A program made the translations under genes and the position numbers. A stretch of DNA of 64,000 bases, from the NCBI RefSeq assembly GCF_029626035.1, contig NZ_JARUBE010000003.1:1426001-1490000 (forward strand), read 5' to 3'. Shown piece after piece: positions 35,009 to 43,152 of the stretch (position 1 is the first letter of the stretch; each line of letters begins with the position of its first letter). This DNA comes from Micromonospora sp. WMMD980. Lineage in GTDB: Bacteria; Actinomycetota; Actinomycetes; Mycobacteriales; Micromonosporaceae. The notes beneath the pieces were generated by a model that did not search any database, was not told the origin of the DNA, and saw nothing but the letters and a program-made list of their open reading frames with translations.

Positions 35009-37087
35009 GTGTCGGATTGCCGGCAGCTCCTGCGGGCCGTTCCGAACCGGTCCCGGCCGTGGCTGCCATCCGACTCCGGTTCCCGTCGGGCAGGGACGGG
35101 GTTGGTGGCGATGGTGGTCGGCGGCGTGCTGGTCGGGTTGGCCCCGGCGCCGGCCTCGGCGGCGACGGTGGACACCAGCGCGTGGTACGTGCTGGTGAAC
35201 CGCAACAGCGGCAAGGCGTTGGACCTGTACAACCAGGCCACGAACGACGGGGCGCGGATCACCCAGTGGACGCGCAACAACGGGGCGTGGCAGCAGTGGC
35301 AGTTCGTCGACTCCGGCGGCGGCTACTACCGGGTGCGCTCGCGGCACTCCGGCAAGGTGCTGGACGTGACCGGCGCGTCCACCGCCAACGGCACCGCCGT
35401 GGTGCAGTGGACCGACCACGGTGGCGCCAACCAGCAGTTCCGGCTGGCGGACTCGGACGGCGGCTACGTCCGGCTGATCAACCGCAACTCCAACAAGGTG
35501 GTGGAGGTGCAGAACGCCTCGACCGCCGACGGCGGCAACATCGTCCAGTACGACGACTGGAATGGCGCCAACCAGCAGTGGCAACTCGTCCGCGTCGACG
35601 GCGGCGGCACCCCGACCGACCCCCCGCCGACCACCCCGCCGCCGAGCGGCACCTTCACCAACCCGGCGATCTGGCAGGACTTCGCCGACGTCGACATCAT
35701 CCGCGTCGGCGACGTCTACTACATGTCCGCCTCGACCATGCACTACTCGCCCGGCGCGCCGGTGCTGCGCTCCTGGGACCTGGTCAACTGGGAGTTCGCC
35801 GGGCACTCGGTGCCCCGGCTGGACTTCGGCACCAAGTACGACCTGCCCCCGGGCAGCCAGGCCTACGTGGACGGCATCTGGGCCTCGACGTTGAACTACC
35901 GACCCAGCAACAAGACCTACTACTTGGCCGGGTGCGTCGACTTCGCCCAGACGCACATCTACACCGCCCCGGCCGTGGACGCCACGTGGAGCAGGCTCAC
36001 CACGATTCCCAACTGCTACTACGACGCCGGCATGCTGATCGACGACAACGACACCATGTACGTCGCGTACGGCAACACCACGATCAGCGTGGCGCAGCTC
36101 TCCGCGGACGGGCGTAGCCAGGTGCGGGCCCAGCAGGTCTACCAGACGCCGTCGAGCATCGGCACGCTGGAGGGGGCGCGCTTCTACCTCAAGTCCACCA
36201 ACGGCCCGTTCGGCCCGTGCGAGCAGCGGCAGGTGCTGCTCAACCTGCCCGGCCCGATCTCCGGCGGCGGCGTGCCGCACCAGGGTGGCCTGGTGCAGAC
36301 GCAGACCGGCGCCTGGTACTACATGGCGTTCACCGACGCGTACCCGGGCGGGCGGATGCCGACGCTGGCGCCGATCACCTGGACCGCCGATGGCTGGCCG
36401 CAGGTGCAGACCGTCAACGGGGCGTGGGGTGCGAGCTATCCCAACCCGCTGCCGCTGCACCCGGTGAAGCCGCTCACCGGCACCGACACGTTCGCCGGCA
36501 CCACGCTCGGGCCTCAGTACGAGTGGAACCACAACCCGGACAACAGTCGATGGTCGGTGAACAACGGCCTGCGCCTGCAGACCGCGTCCGTCACCAACGA
36601 CCTCTACCAGGCCCGCAACACGCTGACCCACCGGATCCAGGGTCCGACCTCCACCGCCACCGTCGAGCTGGACTACTCCACCATGCGCGACGGGGACCGG
36701 TCGGGGCTGGCCATGCTGCGCGACAGTTCGGCGTGGATCGGCGTGCGGCGGGACAACGGCGCCACCCGGGTGGTCATGACCAACGGGCTGACCATGGCCA
36801 GCGGCGCCTGGAACACCACCTCCACCGGCAGCGAGGTGGCCGGCGCGGCGGTTTCCGGCGGGCGGATCTGGCTGCGGGTCAACGCCGACATCCGGCCCGG
36901 CTCGGGCCGGCAGGCGCGCTTCTCCTACAGCACCGACGGGGTCACCTTCGTCCCGCTGGGCAACGCGCTGACGCTCAACAACGCGTGGCAGTTCTTCATG
37001 GGTTACCGGTTCGGCATCTTCAACTACGCCACCCAATCACTGGGCGGCGCGGTGACGGCGCGCCAGTTCTCGGTGACAACGCCGTGA
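35009..37087 (+). CDS. Secreted GH43 family arabinosidase/xylosidase with N-terminal ricin-type lectin domain
   Basis: This extracellular protein of about 692 residues has a signal peptide with twin arginines (SGSRRAGTGLVAMVVGG, cleavage near ASA52). A ricin-type beta-trefoil follows at about 57-195 (SGKALDLYNQATNDGARITQ, GKVLDVTGASTANG). After a Pro/Thr linker comes a five-bladed GH43 domain at about 210-490 (FADVDIIRVGDVYYMSAS with the catalytic-base Asp; EGARFYLK with the general-acid Glu). A C-terminal concanavalin-like domain ends it. GH43 enzymes with this C-terminal domain are mostly xylosidases or arabinofuranosidases. The start is uncertain: GTG 35009 would be leaderless behind the operator-promoter, while ATG 34988 lies inside the operator. 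Confidence 0.85.
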   Translation: MSDCRQLLRAVPNRSRPWLPSDSGSRRAGTGLVAMVVGGVLVGLAPAPASAATVDTSAWYVLVNRNSGKALDLYNQATNDGARITQWTRNNGAWQQWQFVDSGGGYYRVRSRHSGKVLDVTGASTANGTAVVQWTDHGGANQQFRLADSDGGYVRLINRNSNKVVEVQNASTADGGNIVQYDDWNGANQQWQLVRVDGGGTPTDPPPTTPPPSGTFTNPAIWQDFADVDIIRVGDVYYMSASTMHYSPGAPVLRSWDLVNWEFAGHSVPRLDFGTKYDLPPGSQAYVDGIWASTLNYRPSNKTYYLAGCVDFAQTHIYTAPAVDATWSRLTTIPNCYYDAGMLIDDNDTMYVAYGNTTISVAQLSADGRSQVRAQQVYQTPSSIGTLEGARFYLKSTNGPFGPCEQRQVLLNLPGPISGGGVPHQGGLVQTQTGAWYYMAFTDAYPGGRMPTLAPITWTADGWPQVQTVNGAWGASYPNPLPLHPVKPLTGTDTFAGTTLGPQYEWNHNPDNSRWSVNNGLRLQTASVTNDLYQARNTLTHRIQGPTSTATVELDYSTMRDGDRSGLAMLRDSSAWIGVRRDNGATRVVMTNGLTMASGAWNTTSTGSEVAGAAVSGGRIWLRVNADIRPGSGRQARFSYSTDGVTFVPLGNALTLNNAWQFFMGYRFGIFNYATQSLGGAVTARQFSVTTP

Positions 37088-37126
37088 CGCGGGTCACCAA
37101 TGCCGGTCCTTGACGCGTGCGGAAAT

Positions 37127-37174
37127 TGCCCGGGGCGGGGCTCGACAATCGTCGGAAATGCCCCGCCCCGGGCA
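37127..37174. terminator. Perfect 15-bp hairpin closing the arabinose operon
   Basis: TGCCCGGGGCGGGGC (37127-37141) pairs exactly with 37160-37174 over an 18-base loop, 40 bases after the GH43 stop. It separates the operon from the LacI-type regulator gene. The rest of 37088-37380 shows only the regulator's upstream region. Confidence 0.75.
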
Positions 37175-37380
37175 GCCGGACCTGCCACTTCGCCTCCTCG
37201 GGCGCGGGAAAGGAATGGGTGGTGCCGGCCTTTCTCCGACATTCCGGCGCGACGAACCGATTCGTCGATCGGGCGTGCCGTGACCGGTCGGAGAACTGGC
37301 GTAGACTGTCGCCACCCCGGCCGGTCCGGTCGACGTCGACATGGTTCGGCCACGCGGGCGTGTGCGAAAGTGAGGTGGCC

Positions 37381-38385
37381 GTGCGCGGTCCTGCGATGAC
37401 GGACGTGGCCCGCCTCGCCGGTGTCTCCCACCAGACGGTCTCCCGGGTCCTCAACGGGCATCCCAACGTGCGCGAGCAGACCCGGCTGCGGGTCCAGGCG
37501 GCCATCACCGAACTCGGCTACCGGCCCAACCGCGCGGCCCGCGCGTTGGTCACCGGCCGGTCCCAGGTGATCGGCGTGGTCGCGCAGAACACCACCCTCT
37601 ACGGCCCGGCGTCCCTGCTGGCCGCGCTGGAGCAGACCGCGGCCGAGGCCGGCTTCGCGGTCAGCGTCGGCAGCGTCAGCGACCTCGACCACCGGTCCAT
37701 CTCGGCGGCGGTGGAGCGTCACCTGGCGCACCGGGTGGCCGGCATCGTGGTGATCGCGCCGGTCGAGTCGGCCGGCGCGGCGCTCGAACGGCTACCCCAC
37801 GACGTGCCGCTGGTGACCGTCGACGGCGACCCGCGCCGGCCGATCCCGCTGGTGACCGTCGACCAGGTCGCCGGTGCCCGGGCCGCCACCCAGCACCTGC
37901 TCGACGCCGGGCACCGCACGGTCTGGCACGTGTCCGGCCCGTCCGACTGGTTCGACAGCGCCGGCCGCATCGAGGGTTGGCGGGAGGCGCTGCGGCTCGC
38001 CGGCACCGAGATCCCGCCGCTGGTCCCGGCGGACTGGTCCGCCGCGGCGGGTTACCGGTGCGGCCAGATGCTGGCCCGGATGCCCGAGGTGACCGCCGTC
38101 TTCACCGCCAACGACCACCTGGCGCTGGGCGTGCTGCGCGCGCTGCACGAGCACGGCCGGCGGGTGCCGGACGACATCAGCGTGGTCGGATTCGACGACG
38201 TGCCCGAGGCGGCCTACTTCATCCCGCCGCTGACCACGGTCCGGCCCGACTTCGCGGCGGTGGCCCGGGCGAGCCTCGGCATGCTGCTGGCGCAGATCGA
38301 GTCCGCCGACGTCGGGCCGCTGCGGCAGACCATCGCGCCGACGCTGGTGCCCCGGCGCAGCGTCGGCCCGCCCCCGCAGCGCTGA
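37381..38385 (+). CDS. LacI-family transcriptional regulator, predicted arabinose repressor
   Basis: The 334-residue protein has an N-terminal LacI helix-turn-helix and hinge (MTDVARLAGVSHQTVSRVLN, LGYRPNRAARALVTG). A sugar-binding periplasmic-like core follows (IGVVAQNTT, VTVDGDPRR, VWHVSGPSDWFDSAGRIEGW, FTANDHLALGVLRALHE, VGFDDVPEAAYFIPPLTTVR). The recognition helix HQTVSRV is close to that of LacI itself, consistent with the lac-like TGTTAGCGCTAACA sites at the surrounding arabinose genes. It replaces AraC, absent here. GTG 37381 follows GAGGTGG at good spacing; an ATG lies 15 bases on. The inducer is presumably L-arabinose or an oligosaccharide. Confidence 0.92.
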   Translation: MRGPAMTDVARLAGVSHQTVSRVLNGHPNVREQTRLRVQAAITELGYRPNRAARALVTGRSQVIGVVAQNTTLYGPASLLAALEQTAAEAGFAVSVGSVSDLDHRSISAAVERHLAHRVAGIVVIAPVESAGAALERLPHDVPLVTVDGDPRRPIPLVTVDQVAGARAATQHLLDAGHRTVWHVSGPSDWFDSAGRIEGWREALRLAGTEIPPLVPADWSAAAGYRCGQMLARMPEVTAVFTANDHLALGVLRALHEHGRRVPDDISVVGFDDVPEAAYFIPPLTTVRPDFAAVARASLGMLLAQIESADVGPLRQTIAPTLVPRRSVGPPPQR

Positions 38386-38596
38386 CCCACCCCCGGCGGC
38401 CGCTGTGATGCACGGAGCGTGATGTCGCCGGGCCAGCTATCGCTTTTTGGCGGCATACCTCTCGGTCATAAGTATGACGGAGAGTCATCAGGCTGAAAAG
38501 CAAACCTTGCTCCGCCACACCCGTCCGCACATCGAGGTCTCTGGGTGGAACCGCCGTCGCCGGGTCGCCCGGCCCGACGACGGCGGCGTCACCAGG

Positions 38597-38634
38597 GGTA
38601 CGCGGGCCGGCGGCGACCGCCGGACCCACGTACC
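38597..38634 (-). terminator. Hairpin after the GH127 gene
   Basis: The arm at 38597-38613 (GGTACGCGGGCCGGCGG) pairs with 38617-38634 over a three-base loop, with one G-T pair and one bulged base. It lies eight bases beyond the GH127 stop on the minus strand. The remaining gap 38386-38641 contains a short palindrome GTCAT-AAGT-ATGAC (38465-38478) and no gene. Confidence 0.65.
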
Positions 38635-38641
38635 CGAGACC

Positions 38642-41398
38642 TCAGACGAAGCGCCAGCGCTGGTGCGCGGCGCCGGAGTCGTCGCCGAGCACGGCCTGCG
38701 CGCCCTGGCTGCCGGAACTTCCGTTGACGCCCAGCACCCGGCCGCCGTTGGCGCACTGGATGCGGAAGTACCCGTTCCCGCCGTGGCGCAGCCGCCACCG
38801 GTGGTCGGCGGTGCCGTTGTCGGCCCACTGCACGATCCGGGCGCCAGCGGCGGTGGAGCCGCCCTCCACGCCGAGCACCTTGCCGCTGTGCGAGGCCCGC
38901 AGCCGCAGGTAGCCGCCGGTGTCCACGAGCGCGGTCCAGAGGTGGTCGGCGGTGCCGGTGTCGCCCCACTGGATGACGAGCCCACCGTCGGAGGTGGACA
39001 TGTTCTGCACGCCGAGCACCAGCCCGCTGCCGAGGTTCTGCAACCGCCGGGCCCCGTTGGGCAGGAACCGCCACTGGTTGTCGAGGCTGCCGTTGTCCGG
39101 GTCCTGCACCGCCTGCGTGCCCTGTGCGGTCGAGCCGCCGGAGATGCCGAGCAGCTTGCCGGTGTGCGAGTTGCGCAGCTTGTGCGTGCCGTCGCCGACG
39201 TCGACCACGGTCCAGAGGTGGTCGGCGGTGCCGTTGTCGGCCCATTGGAGGATCCGGGCGTTGTCGGCGGTGGACATGTTCTCCACGCCCAGCACCTTGC
39301 CGCTGTTGACGTTGCGCAGCTTCAGTGCCGACCCGTCGACCACGAGCTGCCAGTCGTGGTCGGCGGTGCCGGTGTCGCCCCACTGGAGGGCGAGCCCGCC
39401 GTCGGTGGTGGACATGTTCTGGATCCCGAGCACCAGGCCGCTGGCCGCGTTCGCCAGCCGGAAGCTCGCCTCGCCGCCACCGCCACCGCCCGTGCCGGCA
39501 CGCCAGTAGACGGTGTAGTTGAACCCGTGCGCGTCGTAGAAGGGGCCGAGGTTCACGGTCGCGCCGTCGGCCCGGGCGGTGAACGCCAGCGAGCCGCTGC
39601 CGAGCCGCGTCACCGATCCGGTCTCCAGCGTCGGCAGCCCGCTCAACGTGGTGTTGCCGTAGTTGCCGGCGAGCACCACCGGCCCGTACATCATCGCCTG
39701 GACCGCCGCGTCGTCGTTGGCGGCGACGGTGGTCACCCGCATCGGCAACCGCACCGTGACCACGTCACCGGCCGCCCAGTCTCGGGTCAGCACCGCGTAG
39801 CTGCCGGGTGTGGTGGCGATGCCCTGCGCGGCGCCGTTGACGGTGACCGTCGCCCCGGTGGTCCACGCCGGGATCCGGATCCGCATGGTCCACGATCCGC
39901 CCGCCGAGCCGGTGACGGTGAGCGTGGTGGTGTCCGAGACCGGGTACGAGGTGCTCTGGGTGACCGTGATGCCGCGCTGGCTCCAGGTGAGCACCGAGGG
40001 CACGAACAGGTTCACCGTCAGCGTGGTGCCGTTGTGGAAGTAGATCGAGTCCGCGAGCGTGGTGTTGGTTTCCAGGCCGGTGCCCTGGCAGCACCAGAAC
40101 GAGTTGTAGTCGGTGCTCCAGGTGCCGCCGCCCCACGCCGGGCCGACGCCGCGTCGCCCGCCCGGGTTGAGTGGGGTGAAGTAGGTGACGTGGCCGTGGG
40201 GGTCGGCCGGGTTCTGCTGGCCGATCATGTGGTTGAGCAGCGCCCGCTCGTAGAAGTCGGCATAGGCGACCCGGTCCGGGTCGAGCTGCCACAACTCCCG
40301 GGTCAGCTTGAGCATGTTGTAGGTGTTGCACGCCTCGCAGGTGTCGTTGCGCAGGTATCCGGCGATGGCGTTGGGCGCGCGGAAGTGCTCGGCCTGGCTG
40401 TTGCCGCCGATGGCGTAGGTGTGCGCGCCGACCGTGATGGACCAGGCGTTGGCGGCGATGTCGCGGTAGCGGGTGGTGCCGGTGGCCTTGTACTCCCGGG
40501 CCGCGCCGATCCACTTGGGTACCTGCGTGTTGGCGTGCAGCCCGTTGAGCTGGTCGGAGTTGGACGCGAGCGGGTTGAACACGGCCGCGTGGTCGAAACG
40601 CTGGGCGGTGGTCAGCCAGCGGGCGTCGCCGGTCTGCTGGTAGATGTCGGTCAGCACCGCGTTCATGCCGCCGAACTCGGTGCCCAGCATGGCCTGCATC
40701 TGCGCCGAGCTGAGCCGGCCGGTGCGCCAGTCGACCCAGCCGGCGAGCGCCAGCAGCACGTCGCGGGCCTGCGTGCTGCCGATCAGGCGCCACACGTCGA
40801 GCAGGCCGGCGAGCGTCTTGTGGACGCAGTAGTAGGGCACGTTGCCGTTGCTCAGCGTCCGAGCCTCGAGCGCACTGAAGTCGGATTCCGGGAATCCGGA
40901 CAGGTAGCCGGTGCTGAAGCCGGCCGCGCCGTTGTTGGCCTGGCACTTCGCCAGCTCGGCGACCATGGTGAGCGCCCTGTCCCGGCAGGTGGTGTCGCCG
41001 GCCACCGCCCACGCCTGCGCCCAGGCGGTCAGGACGTGGCCCTGCATGTGGGTGCGGAACGGGAAGGTCGGCGCGTCCCAGCCGCCGTTGGCGGCGGCCC
41101 CGGCGGTGGAGAGCCGGTGGTTGGCGCGGAAGTTGCACAAAAGCCGGTTGACGTCGAGGAAGCGCAGGTAGGAGAGCGTGCGGTTCTGGTTGTCCAGCCA
41201 GCGGCCGGCGGTCAGCCGCGCCTGGCCGGGGTCGAACGCGTAGGCGGAGACGCCGACGTCCGGGCGGGCCGGGGCCAGCGCCGCGCCGGCCGCGCCGCTG
41301 CTGGCGAGGGAACCGACGGCGGCGCCGGCCGCGGTCGCGACGGCGGTCGCGCCGGTGGCGCGCAGGAGCGCCCGGCGGTTCATCAGGGGAGCGGGCAT
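38642..41398 (-). CDS. Secreted GH127 beta-L-arabinofuranosidase with two ricin-type lectin domains
   Basis: The 918-residue exoenzyme has a Tat signal (MNRRALLRATGATAVATAAG, ending near AGA). The DUF1680/GH127 (alpha/alpha)6 barrel spans about residues 45-640. The zinc-site residues expected for GH127 are seen: Glu and Cys in TCEACNTYNML and the Cys pair in SFWCCQGTG, one of which is the nucleophile. GH127 removes terminal beta-L-arabinofuranose, as in hydroxyproline-rich plant glycoproteins. Residues about 650-918 hold six repeats of the GLVLGIQNMSTTDGG-type, making two beta-trefoils. It lies 72 bases after the GH54 gene and should be cotranscribed with it. ATG 41398 or 41383 may start it. 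Confidence 0.94.
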   Translation of the reverse strand: MPAPLMNRRALLRATGATAVATAAGAAVGSLASSGAAGAALAPARPDVGVSAYAFDPGQARLTAGRWLDNQNRTLSYLRFLDVNRLLCNFRANHRLSTAGAAANGGWDAPTFPFRTHMQGHVLTAWAQAWAVAGDTTCRDRALTMVAELAKCQANNGAAGFSTGYLSGFPESDFSALEARTLSNGNVPYYCVHKTLAGLLDVWRLIGSTQARDVLLALAGWVDWRTGRLSSAQMQAMLGTEFGGMNAVLTDIYQQTGDARWLTTAQRFDHAAVFNPLASNSDQLNGLHANTQVPKWIGAAREYKATGTTRYRDIAANAWSITVGAHTYAIGGNSQAEHFRAPNAIAGYLRNDTCEACNTYNMLKLTRELWQLDPDRVAYADFYERALLNHMIGQQNPADPHGHVTYFTPLNPGGRRGVGPAWGGGTWSTDYNSFWCCQGTGLETNTTLADSIYFHNGTTLTVNLFVPSVLTWSQRGITVTQSTSYPVSDTTTLTVTGSAGGSWTMRIRIPAWTTGATVTVNGAAQGIATTPGSYAVLTRDWAAGDVVTVRLPMRVTTVAANDDAAVQAMMYGPVVLAGNYGNTTLSGLPTLETGSVTRLGSGSLAFTARADGATVNLGPFYDAHGFNYTVYWRAGTGGGGGGEASFRLANAASGLVLGIQNMSTTDGGLALQWGDTGTADHDWQLVVDGSALKLRNVNSGKVLGVENMSTADNARILQWADNGTADHLWTVVDVGDGTHKLRNSHTGKLLGISGGSTAQGTQAVQDPDNGSLDNQWRFLPNGARRLQNLGSGLVLGVQNMSTSDGGLVIQWGDTGTADHLWTALVDTGGYLRLRASHSGKVLGVEGGSTAAGARIVQWADNGTADHRWRLRHGGNGYFRIQCANGGRVLGVNGSSGSQGAQAVLGDDSGAAHQRWRFV

Positions 41399-41470
41399 GA
41401 GGGGCCTTTCGTGGTGGGGTGCGGGTGGCGCGCGGGGCCGGGCGGATCGTGGTCCGCCCGGCCCGGCCGG

Positions 41471-42949
41471 TCAGTTGCGCAGGGTCCACTGCTGGTTGGC
41501 GCCGCCGTTGCAGGTCCAGAGGATGAGTTTGGTGCCGTTGGCGGTGCCGGCGGCGTTGGCGTCGAGGCAGAGCCCGGACTGCTGGCCGGTGATGGTGCCG
41601 TTGGCGTTGACGGTCCACTGCTGGTTGCTCTGGCCGTTGCAGTCCCAGATGATCACCGTGGTGCCGGGGCTGGTGCCCTGGCCGTTGGCGTCCAGGCACT
41701 TGGTGCCGTAGATCTGGAGCTGCCGGGCCGCGGTGTACGTCCAGCGCTGCATGGTCCCGCCCCAGCAGTCCCAGAGCTGCGTCTGGGTGCCGTTGGTGGT
41801 GGCGCCGTTCGGCACGTCGACGCAACGACCGGACTGGCCGCCGACGATCTCGACGTTCTGCCGGCCGCCGCCGGTGCTGGCCGCGTAGCCGGCGGCGGTG
41901 ATGTTGGCCTGGACCGTGTTCTCGGTGGCGTCGGTCGGGTATCCGGAGGTCATGACGCCCTCGTAGAAGGTCCCGGCGGAGCCGTGGCTGTTGTCACCGC
42001 CGATGCCGAGGATGATCGCGCCTTCCTTCTTCATCGGGTGGTAGCCCGGCGCGTTCGGGCGCGGCCCGTTGTAGTAGGTGGAGAGGCCGCCGGACTGGGC
42101 GTTGCCGGCGCGGATCGACCAGTGGTTCGGCTCGCCCTTGACGATCGCGGTCAGGAACCGGTGGCTCACCGACGGGTCGTTGGCGTTGTAGCCGGGGTTG
42201 ACGCCGGAGAAGAGGCCGTTCTCGAGGTCGGCCATCACCCAGGGGCCGTTGCCGGTGCCGTAGCCCCAGACCTTGATGTTGCCGAAGTAGATGGCTTCCA
42301 TGGTGCCGTTGCCGTTGTCCCGGCTGTTGGTCTCGGCGTTGCCGTAGTCGAAGCAGCAGCCGCCGTTGTAGTGGGTGCCGTCGAAGATGGCGTACATGCC
42401 CTCGGGTTGGTCGCCCTTGGCGATGCCGTTGGTGCTGTTGTTCCGGTAGCCGGTGCCGGGAGCGACGAACACCCCGTACGCCTTGCGGCCGGCCAGCGTG
42501 ACCGGGGCGAGCGTGGCGTCGGCGAGGTTGTCGTAGCCGCCGGCGGCCGGGCCGGAGAAGCCGCCGGGCGGGGCCTGGGTCAGGTGGTTGCCGCGGCCGG
42601 ACTGGTCGTAGATCACGCTGATCAGGCAGCTCGTGCCGGCGCAGAACGTGTCCTGGGTGGCGGCGTTGGCGACGTCGCCGGCGGCGAGCGGGGCGACGTC
42701 GCGGGTGGCGTTGTCGGAGGCGCGACGCACCTGGTAGAGCGGGCCGGCGTAGGCGCCGTAGAGCGCGCGGGTGGTGCTGTGCGCGGCCACGCAGGGGGTG
42801 CCGCCGGCAGCGTAGATGTCGCAGGGGCCGGTGCCGGCGGCGCGCGCCGCCGGCGCGGCGGAGCCGACCACCGTCGCGGTGGCGGCGACCAGCAGGGCCA
42901 GGGGTGCGAGCGCGGTCGCCAGCCGGCGACGGGTGGTGGTGGGGTCCAT
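41471..42949 (-). CDS. Secreted GH54 alpha-L-arabinofuranosidase with C-terminal ricin-type domain
   Basis: The 492-residue protein has a signal peptide (TTTRRRLATALAPLALLVAA, cleavage near ARA37). A GH54 (ArabFuran-catal) domain spans about 40-360: DIYAAGGTPCVAAHSTTRAL, CCFDYGNAETNSRDNG, GTMEAIYFG with the likely nucleophile Glu, and GIGGDNSHGSAGTFYEG with the likely acid/base Asp. A ricin-type CBM13 follows at about 365-492 (SGRCVDVPNGATTNGTQTQL, three QQW-like repeats) where fungal GH54 enzymes carry CBM42. It releases terminal alpha-L-arabinofuranose from arabinan or arabinoxylan. Two lac-type operators lie upstream. A broken paralogue lies at 25024. Confidence 0.93.
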   Translation of the reverse strand: MDPTTTRRRLATALAPLALLVAATATVVGSAAPAARAAGTGPCDIYAAGGTPCVAAHSTTRALYGAYAGPLYQVRRASDNATRDVAPLAAGDVANAATQDTFCAGTSCLISVIYDQSGRGNHLTQAPPGGFSGPAAGGYDNLADATLAPVTLAGRKAYGVFVAPGTGYRNNSTNGIAKGDQPEGMYAIFDGTHYNGGCCFDYGNAETNSRDNGNGTMEAIYFGNIKVWGYGTGNGPWVMADLENGLFSGVNPGYNANDPSVSHRFLTAIVKGEPNHWSIRAGNAQSGGLSTYYNGPRPNAPGYHPMKKEGAIILGIGGDNSHGSAGTFYEGVMTSGYPTDATENTVQANITAAGYAASTGGGRQNVEIVGGQSGRCVDVPNGATTNGTQTQLWDCWGGTMQRWTYTAARQLQIYGTKCLDANGQGTSPGTTVIIWDCNGQSNQQWTVNANGTITGQQSGLCLDANAAGTANGTKLILWTCNGGANQQWTLRN

Positions 42950-42978
42950 CGATCCTCCTCCAGCGGAGATGACGAACT

Positions 42979-42992
42979 AGTTAGCGCTAACA
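42979..42992. promoter_or_regulatory. Lac-type operator upstream of the GH54 gene (site 5)
   Basis: AGTTAGCGCTAACA contains the perfect 12-base palindrome GTTAGCGCTAAC (42980-42991), the best match in the window to the arabinose operator. It lies 30 bases from the GH54 start, where it would overlap the promoter or early leader. Confidence 0.75.
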
Positions 42993-43065
42993 ATTTGTCT
43001 TAGCGTGGCGTTTACATAGGCGACTGTCAACACTTTCAGAAGATCGCCACATTTGTGAATAGCGA

Positions 43066-43079
43066 TGTTAGCGCTCTCA
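43066..43079. promoter_or_regulatory. Lac-type operator between the GH54 and S51 genes (site 6)
   Basis: TGTTAGCGCTCTCA has one perfect half (TGTTAGCGC) and differs from the palindrome at two positions of the other half. Its centre is 87 bases from that of site 5, suggesting a two-site arrangement for the GH54-GH127 operon. The divergent S51 peptidase gene begins 74 bases away and might also feel it. Confidence 0.6.
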
Positions 43080-43152
43080 AGATTGTGTCCGGGATGAGGG
43101 TGCCGTACGCTCTGGCTCGCGGCCCGCCCTCACGGTCCTGTGAGGAGCAACC

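Noticed and set aside
38465..38478. GTCAT-AAGT-ATGAC as another arabinose operator
   Set aside because: It shares neither the GCGC core nor the TGTTA arm of the lac-type sites. It lies downstream of both flanking genes, where an operator has no obvious target.
38447..43003. A plus-strand open frame of about 1500 codons opposite the GH127 and GH54 genes
   Set aside because: It is the antisense shadow of two well-supported secreted enzymes. Its translation is rich in Arg, Ala, Gly and Val without domain motifs. Such frames arise because G/C-rich third positions remove stop codons on the other strand.
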